A stretch of 6,864 nt of DNA from Elstera litoralis. Lineage in GTDB: Bacteria > Pseudomonadota > Alphaproteobacteria > Elsterales > Elsteraceae. Below the pieces are notes generated by a model that had not been told where the DNA came from, did no database searches, and saw nothing but the letters and a program-made list of their open reading frames with translations. The translations under genes and the position numbers were made by a program. The DNA is taken from assembly GCF_000963705.1 (NCBI RefSeq), contig NZ_LAJY01000368.1, positions 1 to 6,864 on the forward strand. Direction: 5' to 3'. This document shows, piece by piece, positions 1 to 5,671 of the stretch; position 1 is the stretch's first letter, and every line of letters starts with the position of its first letter.

Positions 1-1
1 A

Positions 2-94
2 AAAGGTGGGAGCCTCGAATATATGGAAGAGAATGACCCTGCAGAAATTCTAGATCAAATAATATATGATTTCATCGCAGGAATTCCACGTTAA
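2..94 (+). CDS. Possible 3' end of a truncated reading frame
   Basis: From base 2 the plus strand reads about 30 codons without a stop and ends in TAA at 92-94. The peptide ends EILDQIIYDFIAGIPR, an ordinary-looking acidic helix-rich C-terminus. It is too short to assign to a family, and the beginning lies outside the window. Base composition is AT-rich (about 37% G+C over 1-180), unlike the genes that follow, so if real it belongs to the flanking DNA or an older acquired segment. An open stretch of this length can also arise by chance in AT-rich sequence; there is no start or ribosome site to judge it by. Confidence 0.3.
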   Translation, partial: KGGSLEYMEENDPAEILDQIIYDFIAGIPR

Positions 95-186
95 GATGAA
101 TATTTTCCAATTCTCTTGTGGGTGACAGCATGTTTTTGAGGAGTATTCTTAGAAAATACTTGAGACAAGCACGATAGCAAGCGTCT
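95..186. other. AT-rich intergenic left edge
   Basis: This short AT-rich stretch separates the possible 3' scrap from the stop codon of the acidic protein gene at 187. It holds an imperfect dyad, AGTATT (142-147) against AATACT (155-160) with a 7-base loop. The dyad has no U-tract on either strand and low G+C, so I do not call it a terminator. No promoter, tRNA or attachment repeat could be recognised. The change from about 37% to about 65% G+C at its right edge suggests an insertion boundary. Confidence 0.4.
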
Positions 187-774
187 TTAGCGTATCCGTA
201 CCGCATCCCCCTCCTCATCCAGCACGCAACTCCCGTCCTTCGTGCAAATCTCCCGATCCCTAGGCTCATCCTCAGCGATCAGCCCCCACCCTGCGCCCAG
301 CTTCTCAACCAAAGCCCGCATTTCCTCCAGCGGCACAGGCGTCGCGCCATCCCAAAGCGAGAAGGCAAGCCCGATCTCGCCGCCCGGAACCGCCAGCCCG
401 AACACGCCGGTCCAAAGGATGCGACCGCTCTTGAGGCGATGCGCGTTATAGAGCCAGACCATGTCATCAACGGCATCGGCGGGGTCAATAGCATCCAGCG
501 CCCATTCGTCCGCGAGGCTGCCATCCGCCGCGTTGGTCAGCGGTTCGAGGTCGGTGAGGACGGTGCCCCAAGTCTGCTGCCAGAGGGTTTCCAGCCACGC
601 CCAGGTATCCAGGCGGAGCTTCTCATAGGCGAGACGCAGGGCGTAAAAGTCGCGCACTTCACCGAGCGTCAGCCCGGCCGGGGGTTCCGTCTGGTCGGCG
701 ACCCAATCGAGGGCACTGCGGGTGGCGGGGTCGCGGTAGGCCAGGAGGGTTTCCGGCAGGGCGATGCGGATCAT
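187..774 (-). CDS. Acidic, Trp-rich protein of unknown function coupled to the nuclease gene
   Basis: A 195-residue protein I do not recognise. It is strongly acidic (35 Asp/Glu against 17 Lys/Arg by hand count), carries ten tryptophans, has no signal peptide or membrane helix, and ends in an acidic tail with two cysteines. The start MIRIALPE at 774 is preferred over the ATG at 801 because it gives a TGATG junction: the nuclease stop codon (776-774) shares one base with this ATG (774-772), a classic translational-coupling arrangement. It is therefore the second gene of a two-gene unit behind the nuclease. Tight coupling plus acidity would suit an inhibitor, DNA mimic or structural partner of the nuclease, but that is inference only; a substrate-recognition or unrelated accessory role is equally possible. 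Confidence 0.85.
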   Translation of the reverse strand: MIRIALPETLLAYRDPATRSALDWVADQTEPPAGLTLGEVRDFYALRLAYEKLRLDTWAWLETLWQQTWGTVLTDLEPLTNAADGSLADEWALDAIDPADAVDDMVWLYNAHRLKSGRILWTGVFGLAVPGGEIGLAFSLWDGATPVPLEEMRALVEKLGAGWGLIAEDEPRDREICTKDGSCVLDEEGDAVRIR

Positions 775-1586
775 CAGCTTAGTCCCAAGGCAATGCGCCA
801 TTGCTGGCGGCGGAAGAGGTCGAAGGGGTCGAGGTCGGCTCGCAATGGGCGCGCTGGTTGGTCGGCGAGGTAGGTTTCAAACCGCCGCAGCAGGTGGAAC
901 CAGGAGACGGCCCGCCAAGCGCGCGAGGTAGCGCCGCTGGGGGCGTGGCCGTCCGGGGTGACATAGAAGCTCGCTACCTCTGCCTCGGGAAGCGCTTGGC
1001 TCAGATACTGGGAATAGGGGCGGAGTTGATCGAGGCTCAGCCCAGCCCAGTGCTTGAACTCTACTGCTAGGGCGACGGGCTTTCCGGCGGGCGTCTTCCA
1101 AGTGAGCAGGAGATCGATGGAGCCGCGTTTGCCCCGTTGCCGCAGGCCGGTGCCCACTTCCTTCCGCACGCTCAGGCTACCGGGGGCGATGTCCAGCGGG
1201 AGTGAGATCGGCGGCTCATCGTAAGCTCGTAAGCAATTGGCGGCATCGATCAGGGCTGCGGCAAAGGCACGGGCGCGGGCTTCTGAGGTGGCGGCATCGT
1301 GATAGGCGTTCGTCCCGAGAAAGACGGCAAGCCCCTTGGAGGATACCGGCTCCAAGAATTTCGCCGCGAAGGGCAGAGCATCGCTGTGGGTCAGTCCGTG
1401 CCTTGGATGAAACCCGAAGAGTCCGAGATCGGCCTTGCGGAGCGCATCGAAATCCAGTCCTTCCGGCAACGGGCGCGTCACGTGCGCGGGCGGTATCGCC
1501 GCCAGCATGTCGGCGACCTCAGCCATGACGCCGGGGGCCTCCATCGGCAACGGTCGATCCGGCCCTTTGATGCGTGTTGTTCCCAT
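774..1586 (-). CDS. PD-(D/E)XK superfamily nuclease-like protein
   Basis: A 270-residue predicted soluble protein. The core signature of the PD-(D/E)XK fold is visible: GSIDLLLTW with Asp158, then a strand VALAVEFKHW giving Glu176-x-Lys178, followed by DQLRPYSQYL, a QxxxY element (Gln187, Tyr191) typical of restriction-like and RecB-type members of this fold. Known members cut DNA with Mg2+; that activity is inferred here. About 150 N-terminal residues precede the core and match nothing I recognise; they may bind DNA or a partner. The start at 1586 lies 24 bases from a perfect palindrome. In-frame ATGs at 1544 and 1526 are alternatives, the latter preceded by GGAGG at a slightly long spacing. 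The gene is divergent from an XRE regulator and coupled to the acidic protein downstream. No methyltransferase is adjacent, so it is not an ordinary restriction-modification pair. Confidence 0.8.
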   Translation of the reverse strand: MGTTRIKGPDRPLPMEAPGVMAEVADMLAAIPPAHVTRPLPEGLDFDALRKADLGLFGFHPRHGLTHSDALPFAAKFLEPVSSKGLAVFLGTNAYHDAATSEARARAFAAALIDAANCLRAYDEPPISLPLDIAPGSLSVRKEVGTGLRQRGKRGSIDLLLTWKTPAGKPVALAVEFKHWAGLSLDQLRPYSQYLSQALPEAEVASFYVTPDGHAPSGATSRAWRAVSWFHLLRRFETYLADQPARPLRADLDPFDLFRRQQWRIALGLS

Positions 1587-1610
1587 AACGGAAGCTCAAA
1601 TCCGGGGCTG

Positions 1611-1630
1611 TTCTACGATTAATCGTAGAA
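1611..1630. promoter_or_regulatory. Perfect 20-bp palindromic operator between nuclease and XRE regulator
   Basis: TTCTACGATT is followed directly by its exact reverse complement AATCGTAGAA. It sits 24 bases before the nuclease start codon and 59 bases before the chosen start of the XRE regulator. A perfect palindrome in a divergent control region beside a helix-turn-helix gene is the expected form of an operator for a dimeric regulator. A TTGACA -35-like hexamer on the minus strand (1651-1656) lies just upstream of it for nuclease transcription, but no good -10 sits at normal spacing, so a bound regulator may activate or occlude polymerase here. The site is seen directly; the binder is inferred. 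Confidence 0.75.
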
Positions 1631-1689
1631 AAACTCCGTTCTTCGTCACCTGTCAATCCCTGCTTTCGAGGCTTTGGGGTGTGGTGGCA

Positions 1690-2103
1690 ATGCAGCTTCT
1701 TTGGGACGCTCGCGCTATGACCGAAGCTGACGCGACCGTTTCCCGTAAAGCCCGAGGGGCCGAGCTTCTCCGCAAGCTGGGGCGGCGCGTGCGCGCGCTG
1801 CGGCGCGCCCAGGGGTTGACCCAGGAAGCCCTGGCCGAACGGGTCGGTATTAGCGTTGACGGGATTAGCCAGATCGAGCGCGGCGTGAATTTCACCTCAA
1901 TGGTCCATGCCGAAGCCTTGGCCGAAGCTGTCGGCGTACCGTTCCATGAGCTGTTCCGACTGGACCCCGTGCCGCCGCTAGAGCTTGAGGCCGAACGGCT
2001 GCTGGCGCTGTTCACGGCGCAACCGCCCGAGGTTCGGCGCGCGATGCTGGAACAAGCCGAGGGGCTGGCCCAACTCGCGCGCCGTCTTACATCCGCTAAT
2101 TGA
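1690..2103 (+). CDS. XRE-family helix-turn-helix transcriptional regulator
   Basis: A small cytoplasmic DNA-binding protein, 137 residues from ATG 1690 or 128 from ATG 1717. The Cro/CI-type HTH is clear: LGRRVRALRRAQGLTQEALA leads into the recognition-helix region ERVGISVDGISQIERG, then a fourth helix and GVPFHELF. The short C-terminal part is a Leu/Ala/Glu-rich helix, fitting dimerisation. Start 1690 has GGGGTG about 8 bases upstream and is chosen; 1717 has only a weak GGGA. Translation open further upstream runs through the palindrome and is not used. Divergent placement around the 1611-1630 palindrome suggests it controls both itself and the nuclease pair, like controller (C) proteins of restriction systems. 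Its 3' end overlaps the convergent membrane-protein gene by 8 bases. Confidence 0.9.
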   Translation: MQLLWDARAMTEADATVSRKARGAELLRKLGRRVRALRRAQGLTQEALAERVGISVDGISQIERGVNFTSMVHAEALAEAVGVPFHELFRLDPVPPLELEAERLLALFTAQPPEVRRAMLEQAEGLAQLARRLTSAN

Positions 2104-2590
2104 TCTGATACTCGACCAGCCAACGGCCCTTGCCCTTATCGAGCCAGCGCAGGCGATATTCCATCGGCATCGTCGCGCCGTTGGTGAAGGCCTGCCCGGC
2201 ACACAGGCGGATTTGCTCCGTCGGGTTCCACGAAGTTTCGTGGGGGTTCTCGACTTCGATCAAGCGGAGCCCTTGCGTGCGCCCGGCGGGGGAACTTTCC
2301 ACCGCACCCTTTAGCGTCCGTAAGGTAACGGAGGCATCGCACAGCGGCAGGCTGTCCGCTTTCCCGCCGCCGAAACGGATCAGGTTAAGGCCGATCAGCC
2401 CCACCGCAAGGATCGTGATGATAATCTTATCGCGGCGGGGCACCGGCTCCCACACGCCTTTCTTGCGCCGATAGGTCGGCCCGCGCCAAAGCAGGAAGAG
2501 GCCGAGTGGGAAAAAAACGAGGCAGGCGAGCACGACAAACCAGTGTTTGCGGCTGACGGGAACGGTGGCGGTATCGTCGATCTTGGACAT
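2096..2590 (-). CDS. Two-helix inner-membrane protein with a Cys-paired C-terminal domain
   Basis: A 164-residue protein with two hydrophobic segments, about residues 16-36 (WFVVLACLVFFPLGLFLLW) and 55-72 (KIIITILAVGLIGLNLI). The loop between them is rich in Arg/Lys, which by the positive-inside rule puts it in the cytoplasm and both termini outside. The C-terminal domain of about 90 residues begins after GGGK and has two cysteines (84 and 130) that could form a periplasmic disulfide. The FPLG-LWR style of the first helix resembles small prophage and accessory membrane proteins, but I cannot name a family. The start is well supported by AGGAG at 2595-2599, four bases from the ATG. It is divergent from the WYL regulator across a repeat-rich region and convergent with the XRE gene. 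Function unknown. Confidence 0.85.
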   Translation of the reverse strand: MSKIDDTATVPVSRKHWFVVLACLVFFPLGLFLLWRGPTYRRKKGVWEPVPRRDKIIITILAVGLIGLNLIRFGGGKADSLPLCDASVTLRTLKGAVESSPAGRTQGLRLIEVENPHETSWNPTEQIRLCAGQAFTNGATMPMEYRLRWLDKGKGRWLVEYQIN

Positions 2591-2826
2591 AGCTCTCCTG
2601 TTCCGGCGCGGGAGTGCGCCTGAGGGGTTAGGTGTTGGAAGATGACAAGAGGACGCGTCAAAAGCGGACGCGTTAACGGAGAGAAACTCCGCTTTCTGAG
2701 CGACGCGGACTAGCCGCTCCGCTGCAAAACTTCGATAGTGATCGGGCCGAGGTCTTCTCCCCGTCCGCTTCTGACGCAGACGGAAGCGAAGCTGACGGCA
2801 GACAAAGCGAGAAGCGGACCCCGGAG
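2591..2826. promoter_or_regulatory. Divergent control region with repeated AAGCGGAC motif
   Basis: This 236-base region lies between the divergent membrane-protein and WYL genes. The 8-mer AAGCGGAC occurs at 2662-2669 and 2812-2819 and inverted at 2763-2770; with flanks the last two form a 10-bp inverted pair (2763-2772 and 2810-2819). GGACGCGT is directly repeated at 2651-2658 and 2666-2673, a 15-base period. A hairpin CGGAG-AGAAA-CTCCG lies at 2677-2691. No convincing -35/-10 pair was found for either direction. The repeats are candidate binding sites for the adjacent WYL regulator; this is inference. Confidence 0.5.
2771..2814 (+). repeat. Imperfect tandem repeat just upstream of the WYL gene
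   Basis: Two adjacent copies, 2771-2791 (21 bases) and 2792-2814 (23 bases), both begin CTGACG and share the core CAGAC followed by AAGCG and a final AAG, differing by two single-base insertions and two substitutions in the core. A weaker third relative begins with CTGAGCGACG at 2696. The copies end 12 bases before the WYL start codon, a position suited to autoregulation. Confidence 0.55.
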
Positions 2827-3849
2827 ATGCGCTACGACAAACCTGAAATGATCCTGCGGTTGGCGCTCTTGATGCAGGGCAGCGCCGAAGGGCTGCGGCT
2901 CGCCGATATTGAAAGCGCTTTTTCCGTCAGCCGCCGCACGGCAGAGCGGATGCGCGACGCGGTGATCCGGCTCTTCCCCCAGGTCGAGGAACTCGCCGAT
3001 GGCGGACGGCAAAAGCGCTGGCGCTTGCCCTCCGGTCTGCGCCCGGCGCTGCTGGCCCCGACGCTGGAGGAACTCTCGGCCCTGGATGCCGCTGGGAAAC
3101 TGCTGGAGCAAGCCAGCCTCAAAACCCAGGCCGAGGCGTTACAGACCTTGGGCCAGAAACTCCGCGCGGCTTTGGCCCCAGCAATGCGCCGCCGTCTCGA
3201 TCCCGATCTTGATGCGCTCAGTCAGGCCGAAGCCGTCACCCATCGCCCCGGCCCTTATGTGCCGATTGACGGAACGACGCTGGCGATTTTCCGGGAAGCG
3301 ATCCTCGCTGGGCGCTGGATTGAAGGTCGCTACCGCAGCCGAATTACCGGCGTCGAGAGTGTGAAGCGGCTCGCCCCGCTCGGCTTTCTGTATGGGCCAC
3401 GCCCGTTCCTGCTGGCCCAAAACCCAGAGTGGGATCGGCCACAGCATTATGCGCTGGATCGGTTTGCTGAGGTGCGGCTGCTGCCCGATCCGGCACCGGT
3501 CTTGGACATTGATCTTGCCGCCTTCGTTCAGCGCAGTTTTGGCGTGTTCCAAGATGCCGAAGGGCCGCGCCGGATCGTCTGGCGGTTTACGGCCCACGCG
3601 GCCCCCAATGCCCGCACCTACCGCTTCCACCCGACGCAAGAAATGATCGACTTGCCCGACGGCAGGCTGGAAGTGCGCTTCACCGCCAGCAGCCTGTGGG
3701 AGATGGCCCTGCATCTCTTTGGCTGGGGGCCGGATGTAGAAGTGATCGAGCCGCCCGAGTTGCGGGAAGAACTGCTGTTCCGCTGCCGCGAGGTCATGGG
3801 CGTTTATGAGGATGAGGACGCGCCCGCTAATATTCCGACGCCAGCATGA
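2827..3849 (+). CDS. WYL-domain transcriptional regulator
   Basis: A 340-residue cytoplasmic regulator. Residues about 7-70 form a winged HTH of the HTH_11/DeoR type (LRLADIESAFSVSRRTAERM) ending in KRWRLP. A WYL domain spans about 150-220, with IEGRYRSR, RLAPLGFLYGPRPFLLAQNP and YALDRFAEVRLL; the usual W-Y-L is replaced by P-F-L. A C-terminal WCX-like region follows to about residue 325 (WRFTAHAAPNARTYRFHPTQ; FTASSLWEMALHLFGWG). WYL domains bind ligands such as nucleic acids or nucleotides and often control DNA-damage or anti-phage genes. The only close upstream start is ATG 2827, but GGAG touches it directly, so a leaderless or later start (ATG 2848) is possible. Repeats upstream suggest autoregulation. 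The 3' end overlaps the convergent DUF3768 gene by 23 bases. Confidence 0.92.
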   Translation: MRYDKPEMILRLALLMQGSAEGLRLADIESAFSVSRRTAERMRDAVIRLFPQVEELADGGRQKRWRLPSGLRPALLAPTLEELSALDAAGKLLEQASLKTQAEALQTLGQKLRAALAPAMRRRLDPDLDALSQAEAVTHRPGPYVPIDGTTLAIFREAILAGRWIEGRYRSRITGVESVKRLAPLGFLYGPRPFLLAQNPEWDRPQHYALDRFAEVRLLPDPAPVLDIDLAAFVQRSFGVFQDAEGPRRIVWRFTAHAAPNARTYRFHPTQEMIDLPDGRLEVRFTASSLWEMALHLFGWGPDVEVIEPPELREELLFRCREVMGVYEDEDAPANIPTPA

Positions 3850-4159
3850 TGGTGAGCACGCGGCGGGTTACGCTGGGATCGGCCGGGTCGGGACTGGCCT
3901 CGGTCAGTGTGAGATCGTAAGCATCGATCTTCCAGAAGCAGCGTTGCCCGGCGATTTCGACACTGCCAAAATCATGCTCGCCATAGGGATCATTGCCAGG
4001 GTCGAAGGCGGTGAAGCTGCGGACGGCGTGAAGAACCTCCGCCTGTTGGTCTTCGGGCAAAGCCCGAATGCCAGGGGTTACCAGAACCGTTCCACCGCTG
4101 AAGCTGCGCCGGAAGCGATCGTTCAAAGTGCGGATACGGTCATAGGGTGCTTCGGTCAT
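3827..4159 (-). CDS. DUF3768 family protein
   Basis: A 110-residue protein matching DUF3768 across its whole length: IRTLNDRFRRSFSGGTVLVT at the start, then GNDPYGEHDFG, FWKIDAYD, SPDPADPSVTRRVLTIMLASEY at the end. The family is common in Alphaproteobacteria, often on plasmids and accessory elements, and has no established function; the conserved acidic residues, histidine and KID-YD motif look like a binding or catalytic surface, unproven. The ATG at 4159 is chosen because it overlaps the stop codon of the gene before it as ATGA (4159-4156). A GTG at 4210 would add 17 residues that look unlike the family. It is the last gene of the recombinase operon. Confidence 0.9.
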   Translation of the reverse strand: MTEAPYDRIRTLNDRFRRSFSGGTVLVTPGIRALPEDQQAEVLHAVRSFTAFDPGNDPYGEHDFGSVEIAGQRCFWKIDAYDLTLTEASPDPADPSVTRRVLTIMLASEY

Positions 4160-4512
4160 TGCACCGCCTCCGCCGTCAAGAGTGCCGCGACCGGGCCTTG
4201 GTAGAGACACAGCGCATCCGCGTCCCGGCCCTCGACCAGTACGATGCTGAGGGTTCCTTGTGGGCGGGTAACGAGCGCCCGCAAATCGAAGTCGGGTAGT
4301 TCGCGCCAGTCGCGCAACAGCCGTACCGGCACGCGGTCGAGGCTGAAGCCGACAACCAGCTTTGCGGCATAGCGCCCGGCGTCAAAACGCCCCGGCCCCT
4401 GTGCCGCTAAAAGCGTTCGGGCGAAACCGTGTGGGTCGAAAGCCATCTCAAGGCATAGATGAAAAATCCCGGTGGCGCGGTCGGCCACCGAGAGGGCTAT
4501 GATCCCGGTCAT
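4156..4512 (-). CDS. Unknown 118-residue protein
   Basis: A small predicted soluble protein that I do not recognise. It has hydrophobic beta-like stretches (IIALSVADRATGIFHLCLEM; KLVVGFSL; TLSIVLVEG; ALCLYQGPVAALL) alternating with short helices, suggesting a compact alpha/beta fold. The start has GAGG (4518-4521) five bases upstream, a good ribosome site. It lies 23 bases after the peptidase stop codon, and its own stop overlaps the DUF3768 start by four bases (ATGA), so the two are likely translated together. No catalytic motif, signal peptide or membrane helix is seen. Codon use matches its neighbours. Confidence 0.8.
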   Translation of the reverse strand: MTGIIALSVADRATGIFHLCLEMAFDPHGFARTLLAAQGPGRFDAGRYAAKLVVGFSLDRVPVRLLRDWRELPDFDLRALVTRPQGTLSIVLVEGRDADALCLYQGPVAALLTAEAVQ

Positions 4513-4535
4513 TGTATCCTCATGAGAAGGGGTGA

Positions 4536-5051
4536 TTAAACGCGGCGCAGTCGATAGACGCGCCGGGAGAAGCGGTAAGGCGTAGTGCCGCTAAAACCGC
4601 AGTCGGCCAGGAGCAGCGGGCCGTAGCCCATGCTGTCGAAAAGGTGCAGCTTCGTCCTGCCCACCCGGTCGATGACGGTCCAATGTCCGCCTTCGGTATG
4701 CCGATAGGTCATCAGGAGGCTGACATCCGCCCGTGCCAGTCGGCGCAGGGTCGTGAAGGGCTGACGCGGGGGCAGCATCAGCCGGTCCCAACTTAACGGC
4801 AGGGTTGGGCCCATTGTTTCGACGCAGGCCATCAGCAGCAGTTCGAGTGTTGGCCCGCCGCCGCCATCAATCAGCGTCGTCAGCAGCCGGTCGTTGCGGT
4901 CCAGCGCCCGGCACAAGGCGCGGAACAGGCGGATGATGGCGGGCTGATCGAGATCTGGAGCGAGACGCAGCACGCCGTTGAGCACGGCATAGAGGCTGCA
5001 GAGATAATCTTCGTCCCCCTGAAACCGGGGCTCAATCGGCTCACGCTTCAC
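4536..5051 (-). CDS. Papain/C39-like cysteine peptidase
   Basis: A 171-residue protein with the layout of a papain-fold (C39-like) cysteine peptidase. The N-terminus RFQGDEDYLCSLYAVLNG supplies Gln11 (oxyanion hole) and Cys18 (nucleophile) at the head of a helix. GGHWTVIDRV gives His123 and KLHLFDSMG gives Asp139, completing a Cys-His-Asp set. Known relatives cleave proteins or double-glycine leader peptides; here there is no adjacent ABC transporter or leader peptide and no signal peptide, so it probably acts in the cytoplasm on an unknown substrate. Deamidase, transglutaminase or deubiquitinase-like activity on the same fold is possible. It starts with GTG (5051) overlapping the recombinase stop as GTGA, with no strong ribosome site, indicating translational coupling to the recombinase. 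Confidence 0.75.
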   Translation of the reverse strand: MKREPIEPRFQGDEDYLCSLYAVLNGVLRLAPDLDQPAIIRLFRALCRALDRNDRLLTTLIDGGGGPTLELLLMACVETMGPTLPLSWDRLMLPPRQPFTTLRRLARADVSLLMTYRHTEGGHWTVIDRVGRTKLHLFDSMGYGPLLLADCGFSGTTPYRFSRRVYRLRRV

Positions 5052-5638
5052 AGCAGCGCGATAAGGCGACGTTGGGCGTGCGTGTCGCCCTGAATATAGC
5101 GCTCAGTCGTCGCCAACTGCCGGTGCCCGGCGAGCAACTGCACGTCGCGCAAACTGCCGCCCGCTTTAGCAAGATTGCGCGCCGCCGTAGTGACGAATGT
5201 CCGCCGCCCGCTGTGGGAACTGCACCCTTCGAACCCCAGCGCGGCATACCACCCGGCGAAAAGATTGACGATGCTCCCGGCCCGCATCGGCCCGCCGCGT
5301 TCCGAGGTGACGATGGAGGCATCCCGTTCCGGCGAAGCATCCAACTCGGCCCGCAAGGCGATGAGCGCCGCCCTCAATTCCTGGTGCATCGGCACGATCC
5401 GCCCGCCCCGGCGTTTGGCGATGGCATCCTCGACGGTCAGACGATCGGCGACCTTGCCATAGGGATCAAGCACCATGCGCCAGCGCATCCCGGCAATCTC
5501 GGCCGCCCGCAACCCGGCGCGGAAGCTCAAAGCGACAATCACCCGGTCGCGCGCGGGATAGCGCGAGTGCGATAAGACGTGTTTATGCAGCCGACGCACG
5601 GCAGACGGCGTCAGCAGCAAGGCTTGTGACCCTGGCAT
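5048..5638 (-). CDS. Tyrosine recombinase, catalytic domain only
   Basis: A 196-residue site-specific recombinase of the phage-integrase fold. All catalytic residues are visible: Arg44 (GLRAAEI), Lys75 (AIAKRRGGRIVPM), His142 and Arg145 (HSGRRTF), His172 (GHRQLATTERYI) and nucleophile Tyr181. The N-terminal SAM-like core-binding domain is absent, so the protein is about half the usual integrase length; such short forms occur on mobile elements and may rely on a partner or simple dimers. The start MPGSQ at 5638 is preferred to ATG 5704 because the promoter at 5672-5700 would otherwise lie inside the gene; GAGAG (5644-5648) stands five bases upstream. First gene of an operon with the peptidase, the 118-residue protein and DUF3768. 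Likely mobilises this cargo or inverts or excises DNA; substrate unknown. Confidence 0.9.
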   Translation of the reverse strand: MPGSQALLLTPSAVRRLHKHVLSHSRYPARDRVIVALSFRAGLRAAEIAGMRWRMVLDPYGKVADRLTVEDAIAKRRGGRIVPMHQELRAALIALRAELDASPERDASIVTSERGGPMRAGSIVNLFAGWYAALGFEGCSSHSGRRTFVTTAARNLAKAGGSLRDVQLLAGHRQLATTERYIQGDTHAQRRLIALL

Positions 5639-5646
5639 GAGAACTC

Positions 5647-5658
5647 TCACAAATGTGA
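5647..5658. promoter_or_regulatory. Short dyad in the recombinase leader
   Basis: TCACA-AA-TGTGA is a 5-bp-arm dyad between the predicted transcription start and the recombinase start codon, touching its ribosome site (GAGAG, 5644-5648). It could be a repressor half-site pair or an RNA element limiting translation. Short enough to be chance. Confidence 0.3.
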
Positions 5659-5671
5659 TGGAAGTACATAG

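Noticed and set aside
142..160. AT-rich hairpin as terminator of the nuclease operon
   Set aside because: Low G+C stem with a bulge and no U-tract on either strand.
439..873. Plus-strand open frame of 144 codons
   Set aside because: Lies antisense to the acidic protein and nuclease genes, has no family resemblance and no ribosome site; a high-G+C shadow frame.
774..2103. Classical restriction-modification system
   Set aside because: A nuclease-like gene and controller-like regulator are present, but no methyltransferase motif was seen in any open frame of the window.
2228..2243. 16-base dyad CCACGAA-GT-TTCGTGG
   Set aside because: Lies well inside the membrane-protein coding sequence with no T-tract at gene end; probably chance from codon content.
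3139..3714. Minus-strand open frame of 191 codons inside the WYL gene
   Set aside because: The plus strand encodes a clear HTH-WYL protein; the antisense product resembles nothing.
5072..5575. Plus-strand open frame of 167 codons
   Set aside because: Antisense to the recombinase, whose complete catalytic set proves the minus-strand frame.
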